DNA from: Volvariella volvacea V23
Lineage: Eukaryota; Basidiomycota; Agaricomycetes; Agaricales; Pluteaceae
Assembly: GCA_000349905.1 (NCBI GenBank)
Contig: KB722769.1
Span: 197,046 to 261,045 of the forward strand
Reading direction: 5' to 3'
Length of the DNA stretch: 64,000 bases
In this document: positions 36,408 through 46,302 of the stretch, in pieces
Position numbering within the stretch: position 1 is the stretch's first letter
Layout: each line of letters opens with the position of its first letter
Notes under the pieces: model-generated
The model's input: the letters and a program-made list of their open reading frames with translations, nothing else
What the model was told of the DNA's origin: nothing
Databases searched by the model: none
Program-made: the position numbers and the translations under genes

Positions 36408-38523
36408 ATCCTGTATGTGTACAAACGTATCTCATCGGATTTCCGATATGTGCCATCATATCTGGACTTAAGATTTTGGCGGGTATAATCTACTGAAATC
36501 CGCTGAGCAATGTAAAATAATGAATCTAGTATCATAAGCAGTGTCCATACGAAGACCAAATTTACCTGCGTACTGTGCTGCTTATTAGAATGTACGCTGA
36601 TTTCACGAGGGTCTACGTCTTCCTCCTGCTTTTGAACGGCCGCCACAAGCCTCTGAAATTGGTCGATCGTTTCTGTTAGAACGGTAAATAAACCCCCAGA
36701 ATTGTTTGAATTGACACACCACGACTAACCTCTGTCGCCAACAGTCTCCTTTGATTCCATCGACTTTTCTACTTCCATGGACACGGCGAGTTGGGATTGT
36801 CTGCCATCGAATGTAATCCGCTTTCAGATCTGAGCATGCAAACACCCTTGGCCGAGTTGTACAAGTTCGCTAACGTTTTCTAGAGCTATGTGCAGATGTG
36901 TTTGGTATCAGGTGCTTGCTGTTTTGGCCTACCCCAGGACCTGATGATGCAGTATAGTAGCTTCTCCCGTCCGCAGATTGGGAACCTAATATAAAGTCGC
37001 ACCAGATCTATGGATTGCAGGATAACAGAAAGGGCACACTAACCTTTGGAAACGGTTCTTTCCGTAGCATCTCAGCCGCAGAGGCTCGCCGAGAGATGAT
37101 AGAGCCAACTGAGTGATGAGGAACGATGAGCGACAATAATCGAATTAAGTTCTAACTCGTCGCTCGCTGATGCCTGGAGCAAATGATTTGTGGATTGCGA
37201 ACTACTTACATATTTAGATGCAGAATTTTCAGAGCGTCATCAGTCATTACGGGGTTGTTGGATAACATTATATCCTGGACGCTTTGCTGAACATAATTGG
37301 CAGGGGTTCCTTCCTGGCGCCTGAACCGCAGGCTTTCGTGCTATTAGATGACTTAGATCTAGCCAGTTTAGGTTCTACACAATCATATGACTAGGCTGTG
37401 ATGCAGAACTAGACTCATTCAACGCCGGAGATGGGACAAGCCCACCTCTGAGCCCTGGTGACGCACGCCAACAGATTCAATATCAAGTGTATCTGAGAGG
37501 CCTATCAAGCACGTCGAGCAGAAAAAATGGATAGGGGTGTCACTCCTAGTGGTCCAGGTCTCATGGTGGGATCTGTATACCAGTTTATTCAGTTTGCAAG
37601 ATCTTCATTTCCTCAGCGAGCTCTGTAATTCTACATATTCCTTCTGAAAAAGCATGAACAAACTTACACTATGACTTAAAGTTTGTCTACCTGCGGGACA
37701 GCAAATTGACCGTAAGTGTGTACGCCAATGGTGACTGCGGAGACGGATAAAATTTGTGGACACCAAGCCAGCACCTGGGCAGATGCCTCACCCATGGAAA
37801 TTTCGTTTGTGCCAACTCGTGTATTTCGCTTGCGTCTGGAGTGAAGCCGGGAGAAGTTGGGTGAATCGTATCGACATGACACTAATTCTTGGAGACAGGA
37901 CCGCACAAAGAAGGCCCGAGACGTCGCCCTCGCGGTCTTGAATGTCGAGGATTTGCTCAGACAAAGTCTTGCGGTGTCATAGGATTATTGATGGAGAAGG
38001 GCGGCACTCGCAATTGGGACAGCGCCAAGCGGTCGAGCACACGTGATTTGGACGCAATTTGCCGAAAATTGATGTTGAACGGGTTCTCCTGCTCCATCAA
38101 GCCTACAACGTTGCACATCGCAAAATGTGGGCCATCCTCGTCTACACCACTTTTTCATGTTCCGACCAGTGAAAGTACACTCGTGCGATCCACCAGCTTC
38201 TCCACGCCGTGATTCGAACCTGCCATCTATGGTTTTCGATGCAACGTTGGCAATGCTTTCGTTGACAAGGTAAGCACCTTGAATTGCAATAGTGATGCTC
38301 AATCATTGATCATGCGCCTTCATCAATCAGTTTATAGTAACCAGTACTGGATAGAAGGTCTTGTCCGACCTCCATGCGCATGGATTCATGTGCATGCAGG
38401 CCATGATTCCCTCTTCTGGTGTCATATCATTTCGTTTGGGCTGCCCGCTTTCATAGTATTCGTATGGACCTGTCAACGAACCACACTCGTACCGGCTGCT
38501 TTGATCTCTAGTCACTCTAGTAC
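36408..38523 (-). other. Possible multi-exon gene or its remains, unrecognised
   Basis: No complete gene could be built, but the minus strand has protein-like pieces with splice-like ends. At about 38190-38000: an exon piece reading ENPFNINFRQIASKSRVLDR, preceded by a GTAGAC..TGTAG intron-like gap. At about 37950-37690: LSEQILDIQDREGDVSGL, then MGEASAQVLAWCPQILSVSA. At about 36810-36600: VSMEVEKSMESKETVGDR, and after a GTTAGT..TTTCAG intron QRLVAAVQKQEEDVDPREI, a coiled-coil-like stretch. Frame changes between pieces make this either a gene with many short exons or a decayed one. I do not recognise the family. Confidence 0.35.
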
Positions 38524-38543
38524 GAGGGCCTATAAAGGCCCTC
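38524..38543 (+). promoter_or_regulatory. TATA box embedded in a perfect 7-bp inverted repeat
   Basis: The sequence GAGGGCC-TATAAA-GGCCCTC places a TATA box between exact inverted arms. It lies 59 bases upstream of the ATG of the secreted M15-like protein and so is positioned as its core promoter. Whether the palindromic arms bind a regulator is unknown. Confidence 0.6.
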
Positions 38544-38589
38544 GGACTCAGGTGCGTTCGTCCCCAGTCTCCTTGAACAGTTAAAAGAC

Positions 38590-39185
38590 ATGAAGGTCGG
38601 TAATTACACCACGATTTCATTTATTCAGTGCTTGAGCTAATTATCTTTTTGTTAGTTCTCCGCAGTCTTCACCATCGTCGCTGCACTTGCTGCCTCTGCC
38701 GTCGCCTCTCCCATCGAGGAGCGAAGCGGCACCCCTCTCACCCAGGCTCAAGCCGAAGCTCGCCTTATTCCTCAAGGCATCACCGCTTCTTCTTCTGGTG
38801 GCTGCACCACTCGTAGCAACTCCAGATGCACATCATACGAGGGCATTCTCTCTGGCACCGTCGACGGCGTCATTACATTGAAGAGGGCTGCCGGTGTTAG
38901 CTCCCTTGTCATCACTGGCGGAACTGAAGTTGGCCATGCCAGTGGTACTTACTCTCACTACAACGGATACAAGGTCGATGTGAGACACTCGACACAACTT
39001 GATAACTACATCAAGACTGCATTCACGAGAATCGCCAACCGAGGTGATGGTTATCCGCAATGGCGAGCTGCGAGTGGTAACATTTACTGCGTAAGTTTTG
39101 GCATTACCTCGTTCATTTATTCGCGCTAATAAGTTAAACCCGAATCTAGGACGAGGGCAGCCACTGGGATATCACTTATTATTAA
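38590..39185 (+). CDS. Small secreted protein with M15/VanX-type zinc peptidase motifs
   Basis: Three exons: 38590-38595 (MK), 38657-39090 and 39150-39185, giving 158 residues. A signal peptide is evident (MKFSAVFTIVAALAASAVAS, cleavage near residue 20), followed by a short propeptide-like region. The C-terminal 75 residues carry GHASGTYSHYNGYKVDV with H103-x2-G-x3-D110, and then E149-x2-H152-W153 near the end. This spacing matches the zinc ligands (His, Asp, His) and catalytic Glu of the M15 DD-/LD-carboxypeptidase and hedgehog/VanX-type fold (HxxGxxxD and ExxHW). Family members cut peptide bridges of bacterial peptidoglycan. A secreted fungal version could act on bacteria, or the fold may have another role. 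Two cysteine pairs (C52/C60 and perhaps C147) could form disulfides. The short first exon is supported by the restored signal peptide. An inverted-repeat TATA box lies just upstream. Confidence 0.72.
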
Positions 39186-40446
39186 ATGTTCATGTAGACC
39201 GTATGCACCCCCAAAATGTAACAATACATTCGCACCTATTGGCTTCATGATCTGGGCGTTCAATTTGTCTGATTTTCACAAGCTGATATCTATCACTTTT
39301 CGATCGTCCTGGCCAGCAAAAAACCGACGCATTCTTTCCACTGTGATGCAATTACACGATTCGTTCCTCCCAGAATATGGACGTTCATTTCGGTTCTAAG
39401 AGATCTTGGGACGCAGTGCTCCACATGCCCAAAGTGTACTGATCTCTTTGGCGGTTATCTTCTTTGCTAGCCGATTCTGGTCACGCCACCTGCTATCGCC
39501 GTCTGTCCATTGGTGTATGGTGAACGGATCAGAAGTGGTAATCGAATCTGAATCCTGCCATACAGTACAGGTCGTGTGCTTGTCAGAGATGTTATCAAGT
39601 ATGCTGGCATACTATAGCCCTCGAGGACAGTTGTTTGAATGCATTCCTCCCTTAAGTTGAAATCCCCCACGCAATTCCCGTCGTCTACGACCAGGAAGCT
39701 ATCTGAGCATATTTTTCCCTCCGTCGTACTTAGGCCTATCTGTGGTATCTAGATGAAAAATGACTGCAGTAAGAACATCTCTCATCCCTAGAAAGCCAAG
39801 AGCTACTAGCAGATTGACTGCAGGTACTATCTGATGAACTATTTAAATTTGAGTGCGAACCTGCAAAAGCCGATAAGCGGAAGCGAGAATCCAACATTAT
39901 TATACCGATTAGAACCACGCTCACCTTCTATCAGAAAGCACATCAGGGACTTGGTATATCATCTGTCATTGCTTCATTATAATTCGACAATGCAACGCCT
40001 CCTGCCTCTATTTCTCATCACTGATATTCATCACCTTGTCTACTATCTATTAAATTCCGTTTCCATATGTGGCTTCAGATTGTCAAAGCACACCTGTCGT
40101 ATTATTCCTAGCCATAACTCCGTCAGCCATATTGCTAGCCATTGTATCTGTCATTTCAGCCACGGCCTGTGTGTTGCCCTGTGACCCCTACTATACCGGG
40201 GTCAGCTGAGATACTCATGCTCGGTATTCCATTCCATCCGTCGTTTTGTCGTGTATTTGGTTTCGTGTTCATTGTCGAAAGGAGGAAAGATACCTTAAAT
40301 ACCTTGGATTCGTTTGAGAATCCTCACCCAATCCCCCAGCTCAAGAGCTAACACTGTGAGCCTCTGCATTACTCCGAGCTTTCAGTCACTCATCAGTACT
40401 TGTCAGGACTACGCACACGCTCGTACACGTTCGTACACGTACAGCC
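39186..40446. other. Intergenic, no gene seen; upstream region of first FAD oxidase
   Basis: Frames at 39406-39660 and 39834-40184 (plus) have no domains or conserved neighbours. From about 40330 the sequence resembles the leader of the second FAD oxidase (44330-44429). That leader has AACACTGTGAG, a likely 5'-UTR intron donor, followed by a similar stretch (CACTCATCAGTA versus CACTCACCAGTA) and an acceptor before the start codon. Confidence 0.5.
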
Positions 40447-42626
40447 ATGTTCTCTTCGACCGCGCCAGACTTCCTTACTCCGTTTGACCCGGGGTTTAAG
40501 GAAGCTAGAGCCAAGTTGGAATCAGTGAGTTCCGATTGACTCATTCGCGCCTTTAATAGCTGAACGTTGATATAGGCATACGATAAATACCGAGCTGAGC
40601 TCGAGTTAAGCGTCAACCGTGTCGCATATGCAGCCTCCGCAGATACTTCCCGAGTTGAAGTAGGTGGAGCATCCGAGGGCCGCGTAATTGCTGTGGCAGC
40701 ACGACATGATAAAATGCACCTTGACAAGAAAGCCAACCAGGTTGACGACGAAGACGAAGATGAGGATGAAGATGAAGAGCCGCGTGTCGTTAGACCTCCA
40801 CGACCAGCCAAAGCGGCGAAATCATCGCGCAAACTGAAGTCGGCGCATATAGTTAAAAAACCGCCTCGACCTCAAGAGGATGAAGATGAATCCGCCGACG
40901 AATCAGATCATTCAGATGAAGAAGCACGCGAAGCTGAAGAAGCTCGGGAGGCTGCACAACGCGACTCGGTCTCTGAGCCAAAGGTCGGCACGACGGAAAG
41001 CGACCGTTCGGCCAAAATCAAGGCCCTCAAAGTGCTAGAGCAGGACCTCCCCTATGGCGCATATCTTCACAGATCCAACCCAGCTTACAAACGGTCGATA
41101 TTCATCGGCAACCTCCTCTACAGACTCAAGACGCCCATGGCCGTGATGATGCCCCGCAAGCCCGAAGACATCGTCCTCATCGTCAACTGCGCACGCCAAC
41201 ATGGCTTTCCCATCTCCATCAAGAATGGTGGACATTCATACGCCGGCTATTGTCTCAATCATAATGGAATTGTGGTTGATTTGACTTTAATGGACCGCGT
41301 GGAGATCAACCACGAGAGCACGGAGGTTACGATTCAGGCTGGCTGCCTCTGGAGGACCGTATACGCCAAGCTTGTCAAGAAAGACAAGGCCAATATGATC
41401 GTTGGCGGACAATGCCCGTACGTTGGAGTATCCGGTTTTACGCTTGGTGGTGGGCTCAGTCCCTTCTCGCGCTCCTATGGTTTGGGAAGCGACAATGTCA
41501 CCGAGATGACCATTGTCACGGCTGGTGGGGAGATTGTCACGGTCAGCGATAACGAGACGGACGCAGATAAACGTGACCTATTTTGGGCACTGCGTGGTGG
41601 CGGTGGAGGAAACTTTGGCGTGCTAGTCGAGTTCAAGTCAAAGGTTCACCAGCTTTACGACAAGGATGGCCAGGTGTGCTGTGGGCAGCTCACTTGGGAA
41701 CTTCCACGTCAGCAAGAGCAGTTCATTCAAATGATGAAGACATGAAATATCCTGAAGCACTCACTGTCGATGCGATTTGGAGGTACGACAAGGAGCAGTT
41801 CGTCGGACAGATGACGATTGTCTACAATGGCGGAATGGGAGCTTGCCAAAAGGCTATCCAACCTCTACTCGATTACCAACCCGCTAAAAACGATGTCAAG
41901 GCCATGCAATGGGATGAGTGGGTGCGCATCGAGGAAGGCTTCGACTCCAAGTCCAAGGTTTATCATCATCACGCGTCCTTCATCTTTGGTGAAGGTGCGA
42001 TTACTCCTGAGGTGACCGGCAAGATCATGGACATCATGAAAAAGTCTCATGACCTCCTCCGTGGTAAAGGGAAATCTCACATTCTTTGGGATCATATAGG
42101 CGGAGCAACCTCGCGGCGCAAGCCAACCGATACTCCCTTCTACTGGCGCAATGGGGTGTATGCATCCAACATCAAGCTGCAGTGGACAGAAAGCCAAATC
42201 ACTCAGAAGGTGTTCGAGTTCATGAAGGAGTGCAAGGAGCGCCTGCTACCACACGCTTTAGAGGGTAAAGCAGCATATCTCAACTATATTGACAACACGG
42301 TCGAGAATTGGCAAGATGCGTACTACGGCTCCAACTACGATCGGCTTCAGAAAGTCAAAGCTCGATGGGACCCGAACAACGTCTTCCGTTTCGCCCAGGG
42401 TATTACACCCAAAGGGGGTGTTCAATATCCAACCGCTCCTGATACCCTGCCACCATCTCACAGCGAGCCTAAAGGCGCAGTAGATCAATGGACCCGATTT
42501 TCAGTTAAATCGGACGCTATTGAAAATTTGGAGGATGCTGACGAGGAAGAGCTTTACGATGCTACTAAGGCAGAACGCCAAAGGATGTTGGATGAAGACT
42601 CGGACTCAGGTTTGTCGGGATTGTAG
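40447..42626 (+). pseudogene. Berberine-bridge-type FAD oxidase, copy 1, frameshifted
   Basis: Exon 1 is 40447-40524 (MFSSTAPDFLTPFDPGFKEA) and exon 2 starts at 40576. An N-terminal linker of about 150 residues is highly charged, with an acidic run (DDEDEDEDEDEE) and basic stretches not present in copy 2. Then come the FAD-binding motifs: IKNGGHSYAGYC (His for covalent FAD) and VGGQCPYVGVSGFTLGGGLS (Cys for the second covalent bond). The frame breaks at about 41722-41745. Copy 2 has MMNEFNLRRCPEALTV, while here ten bases are missing, so the first frame stops (TGA 41743-41745) and the rest (YPEALTVDAIWRYDKEQ to the stop at 42624-42626) is in another frame. The missing segment removes no splice signal; a 32-base intron would restore frame but is implausibly short. 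Either a pseudogene or an assembly error, the latter possible because a gap lies 120 bases downstream. Confidence 0.68.
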
Positions 42627-42746
42627 ATAGGTCCACTTGTCAAATAAATAGGTGTCTGTACTGGTATCTGCATCCTGTTGTTTGTGTGCGAAATGCATGT
42701 GTATCATTGTACCAGCGGTTAATGAGATGCAATACGGTTACAATTT

Positions 42747-42846
42747 NNNNNNNNNNNNNNNNNNNNNNNNNNNNNNNNNNNNNNNNNNNNNNNNNNNNNN
42801 NNNNNNNNNNNNNNNNNNNNNNNNNNNNNNNNNNNNNNNNNNNNNN
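42747..42846. other. Assembly gap of 100 N
   Basis: Exactly 100 undetermined bases, a standard-size placeholder, so the true distance and order across it are not known. It lies 121 bases after the end of the first FAD oxidase and inside a duplicated region, a place where assemblers often break. Confidence 0.99.
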
Positions 42847-44429
42847 GTCTGGCCAGTTCCGAAGCGGAGTCCAATTTACACACCCCGATGCCCAGCAATT
42901 CTGACGCTGACGCTGAAATCAACACGTCTCTGGCTTCCATGCACTATACTCATTTTACTTCATAAAGCAGTCCTTCGACAGATGCAATTTACTGCTTCCA
43001 CCACGAAACTTTCGGGATTGGCTGAGGAAGGCACTTCTCCAATGCCCACCACCACAGTGGCACCACTACCAGAGCCCGACTCGGATCACACCACCTATTA
43101 TTGCCGCCCACCTCTTAGTGTAATAAATGAGTCGGACAGAAACCAAGCTTGAGCCATCACATAAGGAGAGCGTATGTTCGACAATAGCTCATCAAACCTA
43201 CCCATTCGAATGCCGCCCCTGTCAAGGATACTTGCACAAATCTGAAGCTCCCAACCAACTCCTCCAATTGAGTCTTTGGAATCAGGGTTCTTTCCCAATA
43301 CGCCATTCAGAGATATCGCACAACTACCTTTTGGGGCACCTGTCGTAGAAAAATGGAAGAATCAGAGGCAGTTCCCTCAAGGCAAATCCCGATTGTTAAA
43401 GGAACCCTTCTACAATCAGCATCCCCAACAGGCCGGGAGGATGATGTACAGCCTTAGTGATAGACGAACCTACCGGAAAGAAGGTCAGGGATTGCACATG
43501 ATGCAGGTGACCTATTACCCTGCCTCGATGTTGTCCTTTTCAGGCGTTGCCGTGTTCTGCTATCACCGGTGCTATTGGAGCCCGGACTACTGAGATGCGA
43601 TAAATTCCTATCGCAACATTGGCAAACTGGGAATCGTATCTTCAGATATTCAGTTGTGAGTCCTTATCACGTCCTTTTGTGGGATTAATAGGCCACGGTT
43701 TACAATAACCTGTATCATCTCCACCTATTTTTAGTGCTTTATGAATGGGAGATTACTTTCCGTTCAAGAAAAATTTGTGCGTCCAAATTAAACCCCCAGA
43801 TCATTTGAGGCGCAGAAGGAAAGAGGTGGAATAGGAAACTGAGTACCGTATTGTAATCCCCAGGTCACGAACGGCGGTGATTGCCTCGACGCATTGGTGA
43901 GATTGGAGCCTTTGTTCCGGTTTCCATTCAGCAACACTTATCATCTTGAAGTTGCCTGGCACTTGACATGCGCTCATGGCTTTGCGCGTTCAGGTGTGGT
44001 CATCTGATTGGGGTCAGCCGAGGCTATTGTGACCCTAAGCAGGTGCTGGTACGAAGTTCCTGGTTTGCCGCATCACCAACCATAGTACCTGTCATTTTAA
44101 CAGCATTCTCCTCCAGATGGTATAAATAGCCCTGGCAAGTGATCAGTACCTAACGTCCTGCTTCACATCAGAGCAGTCAGAAGACGTACACATGATTGGT
44201 TGCTTCCATTTCACCTTTCCTCTTGATACGCATTAGGCAACATATTGATCACTGCCAGGAGCGCGAACACGTTAAATACATTGAACATAGTCTGAGAAAC
44301 CCCAAGCAGCCTCAGCTCGACTGTCAACACTGTGAGTGTTTTTATGCTTCTGAGCTCCCAACCACTCACCAGTATTCCTCTCCCCCTACAGATAACACCA
44401 CTCCGATTTCAGTGTGCATACACATCACT
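42847..44429. other. Spacer between FAD oxidases with duplicated flank and leader
   Basis: The region 43010-43240 resembles 46800-47000 (shared features include CCCGACTC-GATCACACCAC and an AA(T/C)G(A/G)GTCGGACA-type block), placing it in a larger duplication. The 105-codon plus frame at 43276-43593 has no recognisable domain. From about 44115 the sequence is the promoter and leader of the second FAD oxidase. No gene is called. Confidence 0.5.
44121..44128 (+). promoter_or_regulatory. TATA box of the second FAD oxidase
   Basis: TATAAATA lies about 309 bases upstream of the ATG at 44430; a likely 5'-UTR intron (GTGAGT near 44334 to CTACAG near 44391) shortens the mature leader. The corresponding place before the first copy reads TTAAATA (about 40292), a weaker element. 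Confidence 0.55.
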
Positions 44430-46302
44430 ATGGGATTTTTGAATTCCTCTACACCTCACTTACTTCTTCCACACGACCCGGGGTTCAATGAAGTCAAGGC
44501 CGAGCTGGATTTGGTGAGCTCAAGTTCCCTCCCTTGCACCCTCACTAATACTGGTTTAGGCGTATCGTCAACATCGGGAAGGGATCTTACGGCAAATCCC
44601 AACGGAAGCAGGAGCAGGGGGTGTAGCTGCAGCTGCAGGTGAGGGGTACGAGGATGCTGAAACGCCCGCAGAATCGGAGAGCAGGCGTTCACCCAAATCC
44701 CAGGCTCTTAAAACTCTCGAAGAGACCCTGCCATATGGCGAATACCTTGCTCCATACAATCCCGCGTACAGGCGGGCGATATTCATCGGCAATCTCCTCT
44801 ACAGACTCAGAACCCCTGCAGCCGTTATCATGCCCCGCAAGGTCAAGGACATCGTTACCGTCGTCAATTGCGCTCGCCAGTACGATTTCGTACTCTCAGT
44901 TAAGAACGGCGGACATTCGTACGCTGGCTATTGCCTCAATCATGGCGGTCTTGTGATCGATTTGTCCTTGATGGACGATGTCAAGATTAATCAGGATAGC
45001 ACCGAAGTCACGATCCAGGCCGGCTGCCTCTGGAAAACGGTGTACGACACGCTTGTTGGGAAGGACAGGGCAAACATTATCGTTGGCGGGCAGTGTCCAT
45101 ACGTTGGCGTATCAGGTTTCACGCTCGGTGGAGGGCTTAGTCCATTCTCCCGCAACTACGGTATGGGGATCGACAACGTCACCGAGATGACAATCGTTAC
45201 AGCTGGTGGGGAGATCGTCACTGTCAACAACCACGAGACAGATCCAGAAAAGCAAGATCTCTTTTGGGCCCTGTGCGGTGGAGGAGGAGGAAACTTTGGC
45301 GTAATGGTCGAATTCAAATCCAATGTTCATCGGCTCAATGACGCGAACGGCAAGGTTTGCTGTGGGCAGCTCACGTGGAATCTTCCGCAGCAGGAGAAGG
45401 AGTTTATGGCGATGATGAACGAGTTCAACTTGAGGCGCTGCCCGGAGGCGCTCACTGTTGATGCCATCTGGAGATACAATAAGGACCAGCTCCTCGGACA
45501 GATGACCGTGCTCTTCAATGGCGGAATTGACGCATGTAACGAGGCTATCCAATTCTTGCGCGACCACAACCCAATTGGAGACGACGTTGCGCCCATGCAG
45601 TGGGAGGATTGGGTGCGCATCGAAGAGGGCTTCGACACCAAGTCCAAAGTTTACCACCACCATGCCTCGTTTATCTTCGGCGACAAGGCCATTACACCCG
45701 AACTAACCACCAAAATTATCCGTCTCTTGAATGAATCACACGAGCTCCTTGGTTCCGATGGCACGTCTCATATCCTCTGGGACCACTTTGGCGGAGCAAC
45801 CTCACGGGTCAAGGCGACTGACACCCCATTCCCTTGGCGCGCCGGCGTGTATGCTGCTAACATCAAACTCTTGTGGAAGACCGGTTCTGAGGAGATGAAG
45901 CAGAAGGCCCTCAAGTTCATTCAGTATAGTAAGGACACACTCCTGCCGCACACTCTGGATGGCACAGCCGCCTATCTCAACTACATCGATAGCACCGTCG
46001 AGAACTGGAGAGAGGCATATTATAGCTTCAACTACGAGAGACTTCAAAAAGTCAAGACTCGATGGGACCCGACCAACCTTTTCCGCTTCCCCCAGGGTAT
46101 CGTGCCTAAGGGCATTGAGAACTTCCCAAGGCCAAGGGAGACTGGACCTGCGTCTGCTGTCGAAAAAACTTTGGATCAGTGGAGCAAGTTTTCGCTTAGC
46201 CAAAAGGTCGTCGAAGGCTTGGGTGATGCTGACGAAGACAAGGTCCTTGCCGCTACTGAGGTTGAACGCCAAAAGGTGTTGGCTAGAGAGGGTGATTTAT
46301 AA
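44430..46302 (+). CDS. Berberine-bridge-type FAD oxidase, copy 2, intact
   Basis: Exon 1 (44430-44513, MGFLNSSTPHLLLPHDPGFN) and exon 2 (44560-46302) encode 608 residues. The FAD_binding_4 domain occupies roughly residues 100-290. His147 in KNGGHSYAGYC and Cys207 in VGGQCPYVGVSGFTLGGGLS are the expected sites of bicovalent FAD attachment, as in berberine bridge enzyme. The substrate domain follows (EALTVDAIWRYNKDQLLGQM; YHHHASFIFGDKAITPE), and the C-terminal BBE motif is NYIDSTVENWREAYYSFNYE followed by LQKVKTRWDPTNLFRFPQGI. Family members oxidise alcohols, carbohydrates or alkaloid-like compounds with O2 and release H2O2. Unlike many fungal homologues, there is no signal peptide, so an intracellular location is likely. 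The C-terminal 60 residues are a charged extension. It is the intact paralogue of the gene at 40447, in the same orientation about 4 kb away. Confidence 0.9.

Larger units (their letters stand above)
35285..36480 (+). repeat. Tandem segmental duplication, copy 2
   Basis: This is the partner of 33715-34980. Alignment by eye runs through the upstream region, TATA box, leader, coding sequence and start of the 3' flank. The copy is slightly shorter upstream, and similarity fades before 35285 and after about 36480. Confidence 0.78.

Noticed and set aside
38195..38245. tRNA-like B box (GGTTCGAATC on the minus strand)
   Set aside because: The flanking bases do not pair into a T stem, and no A box or acceptor stem is found at the right distance.
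41693..41742. A 32-base intron restoring the frame of FAD oxidase copy 1
   Set aside because: GTCAGC..GAAG has splice-like ends, but 32 bases is below the usual minimum and would delete residues conserved in the intact copy.
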